Shown here in pieces: positions 1 through 6,482 of a DNA stretch of 11,181 nucleotides. The position numbers were made by a program, and so were the translations under genes. The stretch comes from Clostridiales bacterium UBA7573 (GTDB lineage: Bacteria > Bacillota > Clostridia > Oscillospirales > CAG-272). The stretch is from the NCBI GenBank assembly GCA_002477905.1, contig DLLB01000030.1, forward strand, positions 2,605 through 13,785, in the 5' to 3' direction. The notes beneath the pieces were generated by a model. The model saw only the letters and a list, made by a program, of their open reading frames with translations. It searched no databases and had not been told where the DNA came from. Every line of letters starts with the position of its first letter. The first letter of the stretch is position 1.

Positions 1-698
1 TGGTGATGCCGGTGTTGTATGGGATCTTTTTCTGCAAAGAAGGCGGATCGTACTTTCGGATCGGCGGACTTTTGTGTTTTGCGGCGGCAATGGTGTTTGT
101 CAATCTGCCGAACCGAAAGCCGCATAGACAGGAGAGAATAACGGATAACGGGCAGGAGAACGGGACGACATCTGCACCCCAAGCGCCAGCCGCAAAAGAG
201 AGTGTTTCTGCGGTGCAGGAAACGCCGCAGAAACGCGGACGTTGGCTCACGTTTGTTGCCGCAACGTTTTTGTGTAACGGGATCTGCGCGATTTTACAGA
301 AAGCGCACGGCATGCGGTTTGGCGGCGCCTATTGCGAAGAATTTATGTTTTTTGCTATGGCAGTCTGCACCGTAGGGTTTGGCATACAAACATTGCTTGT
401 GTGGTTTGGGCGCGACAAAGCCGGGAAATCCGCCGCGCCTGCCGTGCCGAAAACGCCTGTACGCAAAGGGGTATTTTGGCTTGCCGCATTGTCCGGCATT
501 TGCAATGCCGCGGCAAACTATGCAACCACGCGCCTGTCCGGTACGGAGAACGCGTCGGTGTTGTTTCCTGCCGTATCGGTCGGAACGGTGTGCGTATCGC
601 TGTTATGCGGCTGGTTATTGTTCGCGGAGAAACCGCGGTGGAACCATGTACCGGCATTTGTGTTGGGACTTTGCGCCATCGTTTTGCTTCGGATGTAA
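1..698 (+). CDS. DMT/EamA-family transporter, 3' part (5' end outside window)
   Basis: The reading frame is open from base 3 and runs in from the left edge, so the true start is outside the window; 231 residues are visible, counted from a GTG at base 3. The visible part begins with the PVLYGIFFCKE segment and a hydrophobic helix (about 20-34), as at the end of the first EamA half of drug/metabolite transporters. A polar linker of about 45 residues (36-79, rich in Gln, Ala and charged residues) follows. The second half has helices near 81-97, 112-134, 156-172, 183-206 and 216-230, including the EamA-like stretch ending LLFAEKP. The protein is expected in the cytoplasmic membrane, exporting or importing a small metabolite; the substrate cannot be told. 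The linker is longer than I would expect for the family. It ends in TAA, 230 bases before the convergent minus-strand gene. Confidence 0.75.
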   Translation, partial: VMPVLYGIFFCKEGGSYFRIGGLLCFAAAMVFVNLPNRKPHRQERITDNGQENGTTSAPQAPAAKESVSAVQETPQKRGRWLTFVAATFLCNGICAILQKAHGMRFGGAYCEEFMFFAMAVCTVGFGIQTLLVWFGRDKAGKSAAPAVPKTPVRKGVFWLAALSGICNAAANYATTRLSGTENASVLFPAVSVGTVCVSLLCGWLLFAEKPRWNHVPAFVLGLCAIVLLRM

Positions 699-831
699 CA
701 GAACCGGGATCAGACGCTGAAACGACAAAAGCCGGCTGAGAGACGGATAAAGGTGCGTCAAAGCCGGATCCCAACGTGAAAAAAGCAAAGCAGAGTTCCG
801 ATGGAGGAGATCTGCGGAATTTCCGCATAGA

Positions 832-876
832 ACAAATCGCGTTTTTGCCGAGCAGCATGGCAAAAACGCGATTTGT
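832..876. terminator. Perfect 18-bp stem-loop between convergent genes, probable bidirectional terminator
   Basis: Bases 832-849 and 859-876 are exact reverse complements with a 9-base loop. A T-rich tract (ATTTTAT) follows on the plus side. The hairpin lies between the DMT transporter end (698) and the minus-strand gene ending at 928, so it can stop transcription from both sides. The U-tract is imperfect, and the arms start and end with ACAAAT/ATTTGT, which also appear around 6358-6447 (see the repeat entries). Confidence 0.6.
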
Positions 877-906
877 ATTTTATGTCTTTTCCATCTGCAA
901 TTTTCC
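832..906 (-). repeat. Second copy-like block of the 6335-6447 intergenic repeat
   Basis: Read on the minus strand, GGAAAATTGCAGAT (906-893) is followed after 16 bases by ACAAATCG (876-869), a long stem-loop and CGATTTGT (839-832). This is the same order of elements as at 6335-6386, where the gap is 10 bases. The stem here is longer (18 bp) and the loop differs, so the similarity is limited to the boxes. Confidence 0.35.
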
Positions 907-927
907 GGTTTCCTTTCTATCGGAAAA
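901..927 (-). terminator. Short stem-loop directly after the minus-strand stop codon
   Basis: A 7-bp inverted repeat (TTTTCCG at 901-907, CGGAAAA at 921-927) with a 13-base loop sits immediately after the stop codon of the 928-1521 gene. The stem is weak and no clear U-tract follows on the minus strand, so it may only protect the mRNA end, with 832-876 acting as the real terminator. Confidence 0.3.
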
Positions 928-1521
928 TCAGACTGTGTAAGGAGCGGTTTGCGGAACGGCGGAGAAGGAAATGACAGCGCTCGCCATGTGATAGGCACGC
1001 ATCCGTTTCAGCCGCAGCGCGGAACCTTGTAAAAAGAACAGATCTGCCGCTTCCCACATGAATACCCATGCCACAACGTCGATCATATTCAAAAACACCG
1101 ATTCCACTCCATGATGATCCAAAACTACGGCAAACGCAAAGATCAGCGCGGCGATCACGGTGAAAAGGATCGCTTGCACGGTGCCGCGCCGCAGAGCTTC
1201 CAAGGCTTCGCAGAATTCCGCGTGATAGTAGTTGCGGATGGCTTTTTCGTAAACGCATCGCTCGGTTTCATCAATGCAGTCCCCGTCGATCTGAATATGT
1301 AACGCAGTATCCGGACGCAGATGTTGTACGCTGTGGGATAAAAATTCTGCGGTTTCCGCGCCGATCATCGGCGTCTCATCCGGGGAAAGCGGAGACAAAA
1401 ACGCGCTGTCATCCGAAACATGAACCTGTAAAATCTGCCGTCCGTCCTTGTCGTGCGCTGTTTTGCGTGCGGTGTGAATCTCCTGCTTCAGACGCCGAAA
1501 GGCTTTCCATTTTTCCAACAT
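928..1521 (-). CDS. Conserved-looking protein of unknown function with two membrane helices
   Basis: The protein has 197 residues and I do not recognise a named family. Its N-terminal 110 residues are soluble and charged. They are followed by a hydrophobic helix (about 117-134) and a second (about 142-164) that ends in WEAADLFFL, then a basic stretch (RLKRMR near 170-175). An amphipathic cytoplasmic domain anchored by a C-terminal hairpin is the likely topology. The ATG at 1521 is chosen because GGAGG lies 7 bases upstream; the frame stays open to 1755, but that would overlap the HD gene and has no ribosome binding site. It is the last gene of the MATE - HD - unknown minus-strand unit, 46 bases after the HD gene, with no promoter seen in that gap. 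Confidence 0.7.
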   Translation of the reverse strand: MLEKWKAFRRLKQEIHTARKTAHDKDGRQILQVHVSDDSAFLSPLSPDETPMIGAETAEFLSHSVQHLRPDTALHIQIDGDCIDETERCVYEKAIRNYYHAEFCEALEALRRGTVQAILFTVIAALIFAFAVVLDHHGVESVFLNMIDVVAWVFMWEAADLFFLQGSALRLKRMRAYHMASAVISFSAVPQTAPYTV

Positions 1522-1567
1522 CGTGGTTCCTCCGTAAGGGGTGGATTTTATCGTTAGGGGCGTCGCG

Positions 1568-2167
1568 TCAACTGTAAATGCAGGCTTCGATGCCGGGAAG
1601 CAATCGGTAAATCGATTGCCCGGCAAGCCGGTCAAACTGCGCCTTGTAGGCGAAAGTCTGGTTCCAGCGATCCACCGTAAACGGGAAAACGCCGTAGCGA
1701 CGGGTGGTATCGACAAATCGCTTTTCCAGAATGCAGAATCCGTTTGCATCCGCAAGCGCGTCGCAGAGAATGATCAGCTGATCGTAAAGATCATAGGTGG
1801 TTTTTGCAAGAAACGCTTTCAGAAAATCAAACTGTGCCGGCGTAATGTCTTTTTTTCCGATGTCCGCGTCGGCGTCCTTGACCGGAAAGGAATGCGTCAG
1901 ACAGATGCGTGCAACTTCGTCCCAACCATGGGACATGGCATAGTCATAGCCGTCGAGGGTGTGACGCATGGCAGAGATGCCGTTTCGTCTGCCGATGTCA
2001 TGCAAAAGTCCGAGGATGTACGCTTTTTCCGCGTCTAAATTCGGGCAATGCGCGGCGATAATCTGCGCCGCCCGCGCTACATTTTCGGAATGCGCGGCCC
2101 ACGGTCCCGGATTGCGTTCATTGGCAAGCTGCAATTCCGCCTGTGCGGTCGTTTTGCTTGGGATCAT
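1568..2167 (-). CDS. HD-domain metal-dependent phosphohydrolase
   Basis: The protein has 199 residues and is cytoplasmic, with no membrane segments. It shows the HD superfamily metal-site pattern: a first His in WAAHSENV (H26), the HD dyad in GLLHDIGRR (H56-D57), and a later Asp in LILCDAL that may complete the site. HDIG-type enzymes of this size hydrolyse nucleotides or other phosphate esters, but the substrate cannot be told. Start choice: a TTG at 2173 would lie only two bases from the AAAGGAG, whereas the ATG at 2167 has the normal 8-base spacing, so the ATG is used. It lies 60 bases after the MATE exporter and 46 bases before the next gene; no promoter is seen in the upstream gap, so it is probably cotranscribed. 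Confidence 0.85.
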   Translation of the reverse strand: MIPSKTTAQAELQLANERNPGPWAAHSENVARAAQIIAAHCPNLDAEKAYILGLLHDIGRRNGISAMRHTLDGYDYAMSHGWDEVARICLTHSFPVKDADADIGKKDITPAQFDFLKAFLAKTTYDLYDQLIILCDALADANGFCILEKRFVDTTRRYGVFPFTVDRWNQTFAYKAQFDRLAGQSIYRLLPGIEACIYS

Positions 2168-2227
2168 ATCCAAAGCTCCTTTTGGATGGATTTTGCGGTG
2201 TTTGGGAACGGAACGTCCGGAAATGAC

Positions 2228-3556
2228 TCAGAAATATTGATATTTTTTCCGTTTTGCAAATAAGAATACAACGGAAAGCACAAAGGCGCAAATTTCCGCA
2301 AACGTATTTGCCCACCAGATGCCGTCCAAATGCAGAATCAGCGGCAGAATCAGGACGCTTGCGGTCTGGAATACCAGTGTGCGCAAAAAGGAAATGGCGG
2401 CGGATACCCCGCCGTTGTTGAGTGCGGTGAAAAACGCGGACGCGTAAATATTGAAGCCCGCAAGTAAAAACGAATAAGAGAAAATGTGGAAGGCATAGCG
2501 GGTGAGCGAAAACAAATTTTCATCATAGCCGACAAATAGCGCGGCAAGCGGATGGGCGAGCACCTTTGCCAAAATCGTCAGGATCACACCCGCGATCCCC
2601 ATCAAGATCACGCTTTTGCGCAGCAGACTTTTCAGCTCGTCCGTATGTTGCGCTCCATAGTGATAGCTGACGATGGGGGAACACCCCACGGCGTACCCGA
2701 TGAAAATGGCGACGAAAATAAACTGTACATACATTAAAACGCCATAGGCGGAAACGCCGTCTTCCCCTGCAAGCCGCATGAGTTGAAAATTGTACAGCAT
2801 GCCGACCACAGAGGAGGAAATATTACTCATCAACTCCGAGGAACCGTTCGCGCAGGCTTGTAACATCGGACGAATCTGCGGCTTGGTACGGCAGAGCCGT
2901 AAACGGCTCCGATTCGGGCAAAGGAAATAGATCAGCGGGATCACGCCGCCGACGCACTGGCTGATACCGGTGGCGATCGCCGCGCCGGCAACGCCCCAGT
3001 GAAATCCTGCAATAAACAGCGCGTCGAGCGCCATATTGGTGCATCCTGCCGCCACTGTGACCAAAAGTCCCAGCTTCGGGCGTTCCGCCGCAATGAAAAA
3101 GCTTTGAAACAGATTCTGTAACATAAATGCCACTGTGAATCCGATGACAATGCGCCCGTACAGCACGCAGTCCGCAATCATCTCCTCTGTCGCGCCGAGC
3201 AGATAGGAAACCTGCCGCATAAACGCTATACCGAGAACGGACAGAACCGCACCGAGTCCAAGGACAAGCAGAACCATCATGCTGAAATAGCGGTTGGCTT
3301 TTTCTTCGTCCCGCTCGCCGAGTACCTTGGAAACCAACGCGGTGCCGCCGGTCCCGACCATAAAGCCGGTGCCGCCGATAATCATGACGAACGGCATAAT
3401 CAGATTGATGGATGCAAACGCCGTTTTGCCGACGAAATTGGAAACAAATAACCCGTCCACCACGCCGTAAACCGAAGTAAAGACCATCATGATGACGGAG
3501 GGGAATACAAAGCGCAGCAGTTTGGAATAAGAAAAGTGATCGCTGAGTGAAATCAT
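2228..3556 (-). CDS. MATE-family multidrug/metabolite exporter
   Basis: This 442-residue protein is almost entirely hydrophobic, with about 12 helices, the normal MATE size and layout. The N-terminus is typical: LSDHFSYSKLLRFVFPS, then YGVVDGLFVSNFVG and the GTGGTALVSK loop after helix 2, with a matching second half beginning near LMSNISSSVVGML. Such proteins export cationic compounds or metabolites using a Na+ or H+ gradient. Three in-frame ATGs exist. The one at 3595 lies inside the -10 box and cannot be used; that at 3577 would leave a leader of only about 7 bases. The ATG at 3556 has AAAAAGG 11 bases upstream and matches the usual family start, so it is chosen. It is the first gene of a three-gene minus-strand unit. 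No adjacent regulator gene is present. Confidence 0.9.
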   Translation of the reverse strand: MISLSDHFSYSKLLRFVFPSVIMMVFTSVYGVVDGLFVSNFVGKTAFASINLIMPFVMIIGGTGFMVGTGGTALVSKVLGERDEEKANRYFSMMVLLVLGLGAVLSVLGIAFMRQVSYLLGATEEMIADCVLYGRIVIGFTVAFMLQNLFQSFFIAAERPKLGLLVTVAAGCTNMALDALFIAGFHWGVAGAAIATGISQCVGGVIPLIYFLCPNRSRLRLCRTKPQIRPMLQACANGSSELMSNISSSVVGMLYNFQLMRLAGEDGVSAYGVLMYVQFIFVAIFIGYAVGCSPIVSYHYGAQHTDELKSLLRKSVILMGIAGVILTILAKVLAHPLAALFVGYDENLFSLTRYAFHIFSYSFLLAGFNIYASAFFTALNNGGVSAAISFLRTLVFQTASVLILPLILHLDGIWWANTFAEICAFVLSVVFLFAKRKKYQYF

Positions 3557-3590
3557 AACAAATAGAACCTTTTTCATGCAGAATGAGCCT

Positions 3591-3619
3591 ATCATAACAC
3601 CTTTTCAAGGATTTGTCAA
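3591..3619 (-). promoter_or_regulatory. Sigma-A promoter for the MATE - HD - unknown unit
   Basis: On the minus strand, TTGACA (3619-3614) is followed by a 17-base spacer and TATGAT (3596-3591): a perfect -35 and a 5/6 -10 at ideal spacing. The predicted start of transcription near 3584 gives a leader of roughly 28 bases to the ATG at 3556. The -10 contains the ATG at 3595, which settles the start of the MATE gene. Confidence 0.85.
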
Positions 3620-3671
3620 GAGGGAGCGCGGAAAGAATATATATTTTTATGGAAGATTTACACACGGCGCC

Positions 3672-3700
3672 TTGACTTTCCGGACTGCATCCGCTATAAT
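3672..3700 (+). promoter_or_regulatory. Sigma-A promoter for rarA
   Basis: TTGACT (3672-3677), a 17-base spacer and a perfect TATAAT (3695-3700) lie 33 bases before the rarA ATG. It is divergent from the MATE promoter; the two -35 boxes are 52 bases apart with an AT-rich run (AATATATATTTTTAT) between them, so a shared operator is possible but none is recognisable. Confidence 0.9.
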
Positions 3701-3732
3701 AACGACAGCGCAACGAAAAAGGAGTTTTTTCC

Positions 3733-4959
3733 ATGCAAAAACAACCGCTTGCGGATTTTATCCGTCCCAAGACCTTTGACGATATGGTGGGGCAATCGCA
3801 TCTTGTCGGAAAAAACGGCGCATTGCGCCGGATGGCAGAGCAGGGCTACCTGCCGAATCTGATTTTTTACGGACCGCCCGGCACCGGCAAAACGACTGCC
3901 GCAAAAATTTTGTGCGCCCGTGTGAATAAACCGCTGTACCAGCTGAACGCCACTACCGCCACCCTTGCGGATGTGCGGGAGATCATTACGGAAACCCAGA
4001 CGCTGATGGGGGCGGACGGCGTGGTGCTGTATCTGGACGAAATTCAGTATTTCAATAAAAAACAACAGCAGTCCCTTTTGGAAACCATGGAGAACGGCAA
4101 GATTACATTGATCGCTTCCACTACGGAAAATCCGTATATCTACGTCTATAACGCCATCCTTTCCCGTGCCGCCGTATTTGAATTCAAATCCGTTACGCCC
4201 AAAGAAATTCAAGCCGCACTTGCCCGCGCGCTGCAACAGCTCAATCGCGAAATGCAGACGGAAAAAACGGCAGACGAGGAAACGCTCTCTTATCTTGCCG
4301 CCTGTGCCGCAGGCGACGTGCGCCGGGGGCTGAATCTGTTGGAAAACGCCTATTACGCCGCGGATAAAATCCTTTGCCGCGCGGATATTGAAGCCTATAC
4401 GCCGAAGATCGTCGGAAATTTTGACGGAGCGGGCAGTGTTCACTACGACATGCTTTCCGCTTTGCAAAAGTCCATCCGCGGTTCCGATCCGGACGCGGCG
4501 ATTTTTTATCTTGTGAAAATTTTGGAGGGCGGCGATCTGATCGGGGCATGCAGGCGCTTACAGGTGATTGCCGCGGAGGACATCGGACTGGCTTATCCGA
4601 TGGCGGTGCCGTTTACGCGCGCCGCAGTCGAAAGCGCGTTTGATCTTGGTATGCCGGAAGCAAGGATTCCGCTTTCCGACGCGGCGCTGTTGCTTGCCAC
4701 CGCGCCGAAATCCAATTCCGGCGTGATGGCATACGACCGTGCAAAAGCGGATCTGGACGCGGGCAAGGGACAAAATGTGCCGGATTATATGCGCCCGTCC
4801 CATCGCTATCAGAATTATCAGTATCCGCATAATTTCCCGCATCATTGGGTAAAACAGCAGTACCTGCCGGACGATCTTGCGGGCGCCAAGTATTATGAGT
4901 ACGGCGAAAACAAAACCGAACAGGCGGCGCTCGCATATTGGGAAAAAATCAAGCGCTGA
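3733..4959 (+). CDS. rarA: Replication-associated recombination protein RarA (MgsA/WHIP-type AAA+ ATPase)
   Basis: The protein has 408 residues, slightly short for RarA but complete. The N-terminus PLADFIRPKTFDDMVGQ is typical. Walker A is GPPGTGKT (47-54), Walker B is VLYLDE (98-103), sensor 1 lies in IASTTENP and the arginine-finger region is LSRAAVFEFK. The second half carries the helical and tetramerisation domains (AAEDIGLAYP; YDRAKADL; PHNFPHHW near the end). RarA acts in the cytoplasm at stalled replication forks with SSB. After Walker B the sequence is IQYFNKKQQQ instead of the IHRFNK of many RarAs; I take this as the clostridial form. AAAAAGGAG lies 8 bases before the ATG. It has its own promoter, and no clear terminator is seen before the next promoter at 5003. 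Confidence 0.95.
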   Translation: MQKQPLADFIRPKTFDDMVGQSHLVGKNGALRRMAEQGYLPNLIFYGPPGTGKTTAAKILCARVNKPLYQLNATTATLADVREIITETQTLMGADGVVLYLDEIQYFNKKQQQSLLETMENGKITLIASTTENPYIYVYNAILSRAAVFEFKSVTPKEIQAALARALQQLNREMQTEKTADEETLSYLAACAAGDVRRGLNLLENAYYAADKILCRADIEAYTPKIVGNFDGAGSVHYDMLSALQKSIRGSDPDAAIFYLVKILEGGDLIGACRRLQVIAAEDIGLAYPMAVPFTRAAVESAFDLGMPEARIPLSDAALLLATAPKSNSGVMAYDRAKADLDAGKGQNVPDYMRPSHRYQNYQYPHNFPHHWVKQQYLPDDLAGAKYYEYGENKTEQAALAYWEKIKR

Positions 4960-5002
4960 ATTTGTGGAATATCACAAAAACAGAAAAATCCGCAGAAACT
5001 AC

Positions 5003-5031
5003 TTGACAAATCTTACAACCTGTGGTATCAT
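5003..5031 (+). promoter_or_regulatory. Strong sigma-A promoter for the CBM9-like surface protein
   Basis: TTGACA (5003-5008), a 17-base spacer and TATCAT (5026-5031) give a near-consensus promoter. Transcription from about 5038 would produce a leader of about 60 bases containing the stem-loop at 5050-5083. Confidence 0.85.
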
Positions 5032-5049
5032 ACTGGTGTATAAAAGGCG

Positions 5050-5083
5050 GCATTCTGAAAAGCCGTCAAACCGAACAGAATGC
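5050..5083 (+). promoter_or_regulatory. Stem-loop in the mRNA leader of the surface-protein gene
   Basis: GCATTCTG (5050-5057) and CAGAATGC (5076-5083) are perfect reverse complements separated by 18 bases. The stem ends three bases before the AAAAGGAG ribosome binding site (5086-5093), leaving it free. This could stabilise the 5' end of an abundant mRNA. It does not match any riboswitch I know. Confidence 0.45.
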
Positions 5084-5099
5084 ATAAAAGGAGTTTATT

Positions 5100-6251
5100 A
5101 TGAAAAAAGTATTACCCAAGGTATTACCCATTCTGCTGATTGTCGGTACGCTTCTGGCACTTGCGCTCACCTCTTTTGCAGGGGAAGAAGGCGTCAGACT
5201 GGCGATCGTGGAAAAAGCAAACAAAGCCGTCACGCTCGACGGCATCAAAGACGATGTGTATAAGGATTCTGTTGCACTCGGCAACGATGCGAACGCTTCC
5301 CATGGTACGCTCTCTGTGACTTGGGACAAAGACAATCTGTATTTCTTTGCAGATATTGTAGATCCGAAGATCAAAGAGTTCGTGGCACTCTACGGAAACA
5401 ACTGGTTCGAACTGGTGAACTTTGAAAAGGATAAGGGAAGCGAAGTCGTCGATCATAAGGTAAACGGCGAGGGCGACGCAAAACAGATGTTGCAGTTCCT
5501 CAGCTGGACGACGCCTTCTTTCGAAATTGTCATCGATCCGTCCAACTCCGCACAGGCACAGGCAACCACGCTGTGGCAGGCACGCGTTTCTTTCGATAAC
5601 AATAAAGTATTTTTCCAGTATTCGGATGAGACTTACAACTCTTATGAAGATGAGAAGAGTTTCTATCCGGATGGCAATGAAAAGAAAGTTCGTTTCACCT
5701 CTGAAACCAAGTATGATCTGGAAAAAGGCACCTACTCGGTAGAAATGTGTGTTCCCCGCAAGTCTTTGGGCTTCTTGAACGAGGAATTGACCGATCATCA
5801 GATGATCTCCATCAACGCGTTCTATTACAGCATTGATAGCTTGCCGACCGCAGAAACGGTTGCGGAGAAACAGCCGACTGTGAAATCCAACTATATTGAG
5901 AAAGTCACCGTTTTGGGCGATACCTATACGGTTCCGTCCCTTGGCGACAACTGGAACGCACCGAAGTTCTCCTTCCTCCGTTTGTGGGATCCTTCCGTGA
6001 CGGCAAACGAATCCGATTTCGGTACGGAAACCACCAAGGAAACGACCACGATCAGAAAGATCGATGGCGGTGATATCATTCAAAAAACGAGCAAAGTGAC
6101 CACAGCCAAAAAGCCGACTGGCGCAGTTACGACGGAAACGCCCAAGGAGAGCGGCGGATGCGGTAGCGTGATCGGTGCAGGTGCGGCAGTACTTGCTTCC
6201 TTGATGATTGTTCCGACTGCAATGCTTCTGAAGAAGAAACACGAAGACTAA
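5100..6251 (+). CDS. Secreted CBM9/DOMON-like surface protein with Cys-containing C-terminal membrane signal
   Basis: The 383-residue protein starts with a signal peptide (KK, hydrophobic core 8-23, probable cleavage after SFA at 27). A beta-rich domain resembling carbohydrate-binding family 9 follows from about 42 to 300; hallmark segments are VTLDGIKDDVYKDS and LSVTWDKDNLYFFADIVDP. A Thr/Lys-rich linker (about 309-347) leads to SGGCGS (351-356, Cys 354), a hydrophobic helix (about 357-377) and the tail KKKHED. This is a tripartite sorting-signal layout without LPXTG. It probably displays a glycan-binding domain outside the cell; the ligand is unknown. It has its own promoter, a structured leader, AAAAGGAG 6 bases before the ATG, and its own terminator. 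Codons look biased (GCA for Ala, against GCG/GCC in neighbours), suggesting high expression. Confidence 0.85.
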   Translation: MKKVLPKVLPILLIVGTLLALALTSFAGEEGVRLAIVEKANKAVTLDGIKDDVYKDSVALGNDANASHGTLSVTWDKDNLYFFADIVDPKIKEFVALYGNNWFELVNFEKDKGSEVVDHKVNGEGDAKQMLQFLSWTTPSFEIVIDPSNSAQAQATTLWQARVSFDNNKVFFQYSDETYNSYEDEKSFYPDGNEKKVRFTSETKYDLEKGTYSVEMCVPRKSLGFLNEELTDHQMISINAFYYSIDSLPTAETVAEKQPTVKSNYIEKVTVLGDTYTVPSLGDNWNAPKFSFLRLWDPSVTANESDFGTETTKETTTIRKIDGGDIIQKTSKVTTAKKPTGAVTTETPKESGGCGSVIGAGAAVLASLMIVPTAMLLKKKHED

Positions 6252-6282
6252 TTTGCAGACTTGATTTTCTGCTCTTTATTTG

Positions 6283-6315
6283 AAATTGCCAACGGGTTTC
6301 CGTTGGCAATTTTTC
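6283..6315 (+). terminator. Rho-independent terminator of the surface-protein gene
   Basis: A perfect 13-bp stem (6283-6295 with 6300-6312) with a 4-base loop GTTT, followed by TTC; the distal arm ends in a run of T (6309-6314). It starts 31 bases after the stop codon and should make the surface-protein transcript monocistronic. Confidence 0.9.
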
Positions 6316-6334
6316 TATCCGGTTACCGGTGTAT

Positions 6335-6447
6335 GGAAATTGCAGATTTTTGAAAAAACAAATCGTTTGATTCGAAATCGATTTGTAATCTTGAAAATGC
6401 CCGTTTGTCTATTCTATTTTTCAAAACAAATCAAATTGCAGATTTGT
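6335..6447 (+). repeat. Intergenic repeat-like block: repeated AAATTGCAGATTT and two ACAAATC stem-loops
   Basis: AAATTGCAGATTT occurs twice as an exact direct repeat (6337-6349 and 6433-6445). Two stem-loops share the arms ACAAATC/GATTTGT: 6358-6365 with 6379-6386 (8 bp, 13-base loop), and 6426-6432 with 6441-6447 (7 bp, 8-base loop). The block fills the gap between the surface-protein terminator and the Lgt-like gene. The same order, GGAAA(A)TTGCAGAT then an ACAAATCG-armed stem-loop, occurs on the minus strand at 906-832. It could be a small mobile or structural repeat, or a regulatory leader for the Lgt-like gene. Confidence 0.45.
6391..6418 (+). promoter_or_regulatory. Weak candidate promoter for the Lgt-like/CPBP genes
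   Basis: TTGAAA (6391-6396), a 16-base spacer and TCTATT (6413-6418) give a 5/6 -35 and a 4/6 -10. It is the best candidate between the terminator at 6315 and the ATG at 6483, but the region is AT-rich and the match may be chance. Confidence 0.25.
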
Positions 6448-6482
6448 AGTTTCAGAGAGACTTTCAGCAAAGGAGAAGCGAC

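Noticed and set aside
1522..1755. N-terminal extension of the two-TM unknown protein
   Set aside because: It would overlap the HD gene, has no ribosome binding site, and a good GGAGG precedes the ATG at 1521.
2823..3770. Minus-strand open frame (315 codons) overlapping the MATE gene in another frame
   Set aside because: Arg/Cys/His-rich composition typical of an out-of-frame reading; runs across both promoters into rarA.
3694..4467. Minus-strand open frame (257 codons) opposite rarA
   Set aside because: Fully covered by the clear rarA reading frame and its promoter; no protein family features.
4961..4976. TTGTG/CACAA inverted repeat after rarA as a terminator
   Set aside because: Only a 5-bp AT-rich stem with no T-run; too weak to call.
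5080..5103. Seven-codon leader peptide (MHKRSLL) whose stop overlaps the surface-protein ATG
   Set aside because: The ATGA overlap is tempting for translational coupling, but the mini-frame has no ribosome binding site and its ATG lies at the foot of the hairpin; its sequence includes the downstream gene's own binding site.
5124..6242. Long minus-strand open frame (372 codons) opposite the surface-protein gene
   Set aside because: It is a mirror of the biased codons of the real gene; no ribosome binding site or promoter, no recognisable domain, and the plus strand has signal peptide, CBM9-like motifs, promoter and terminator.
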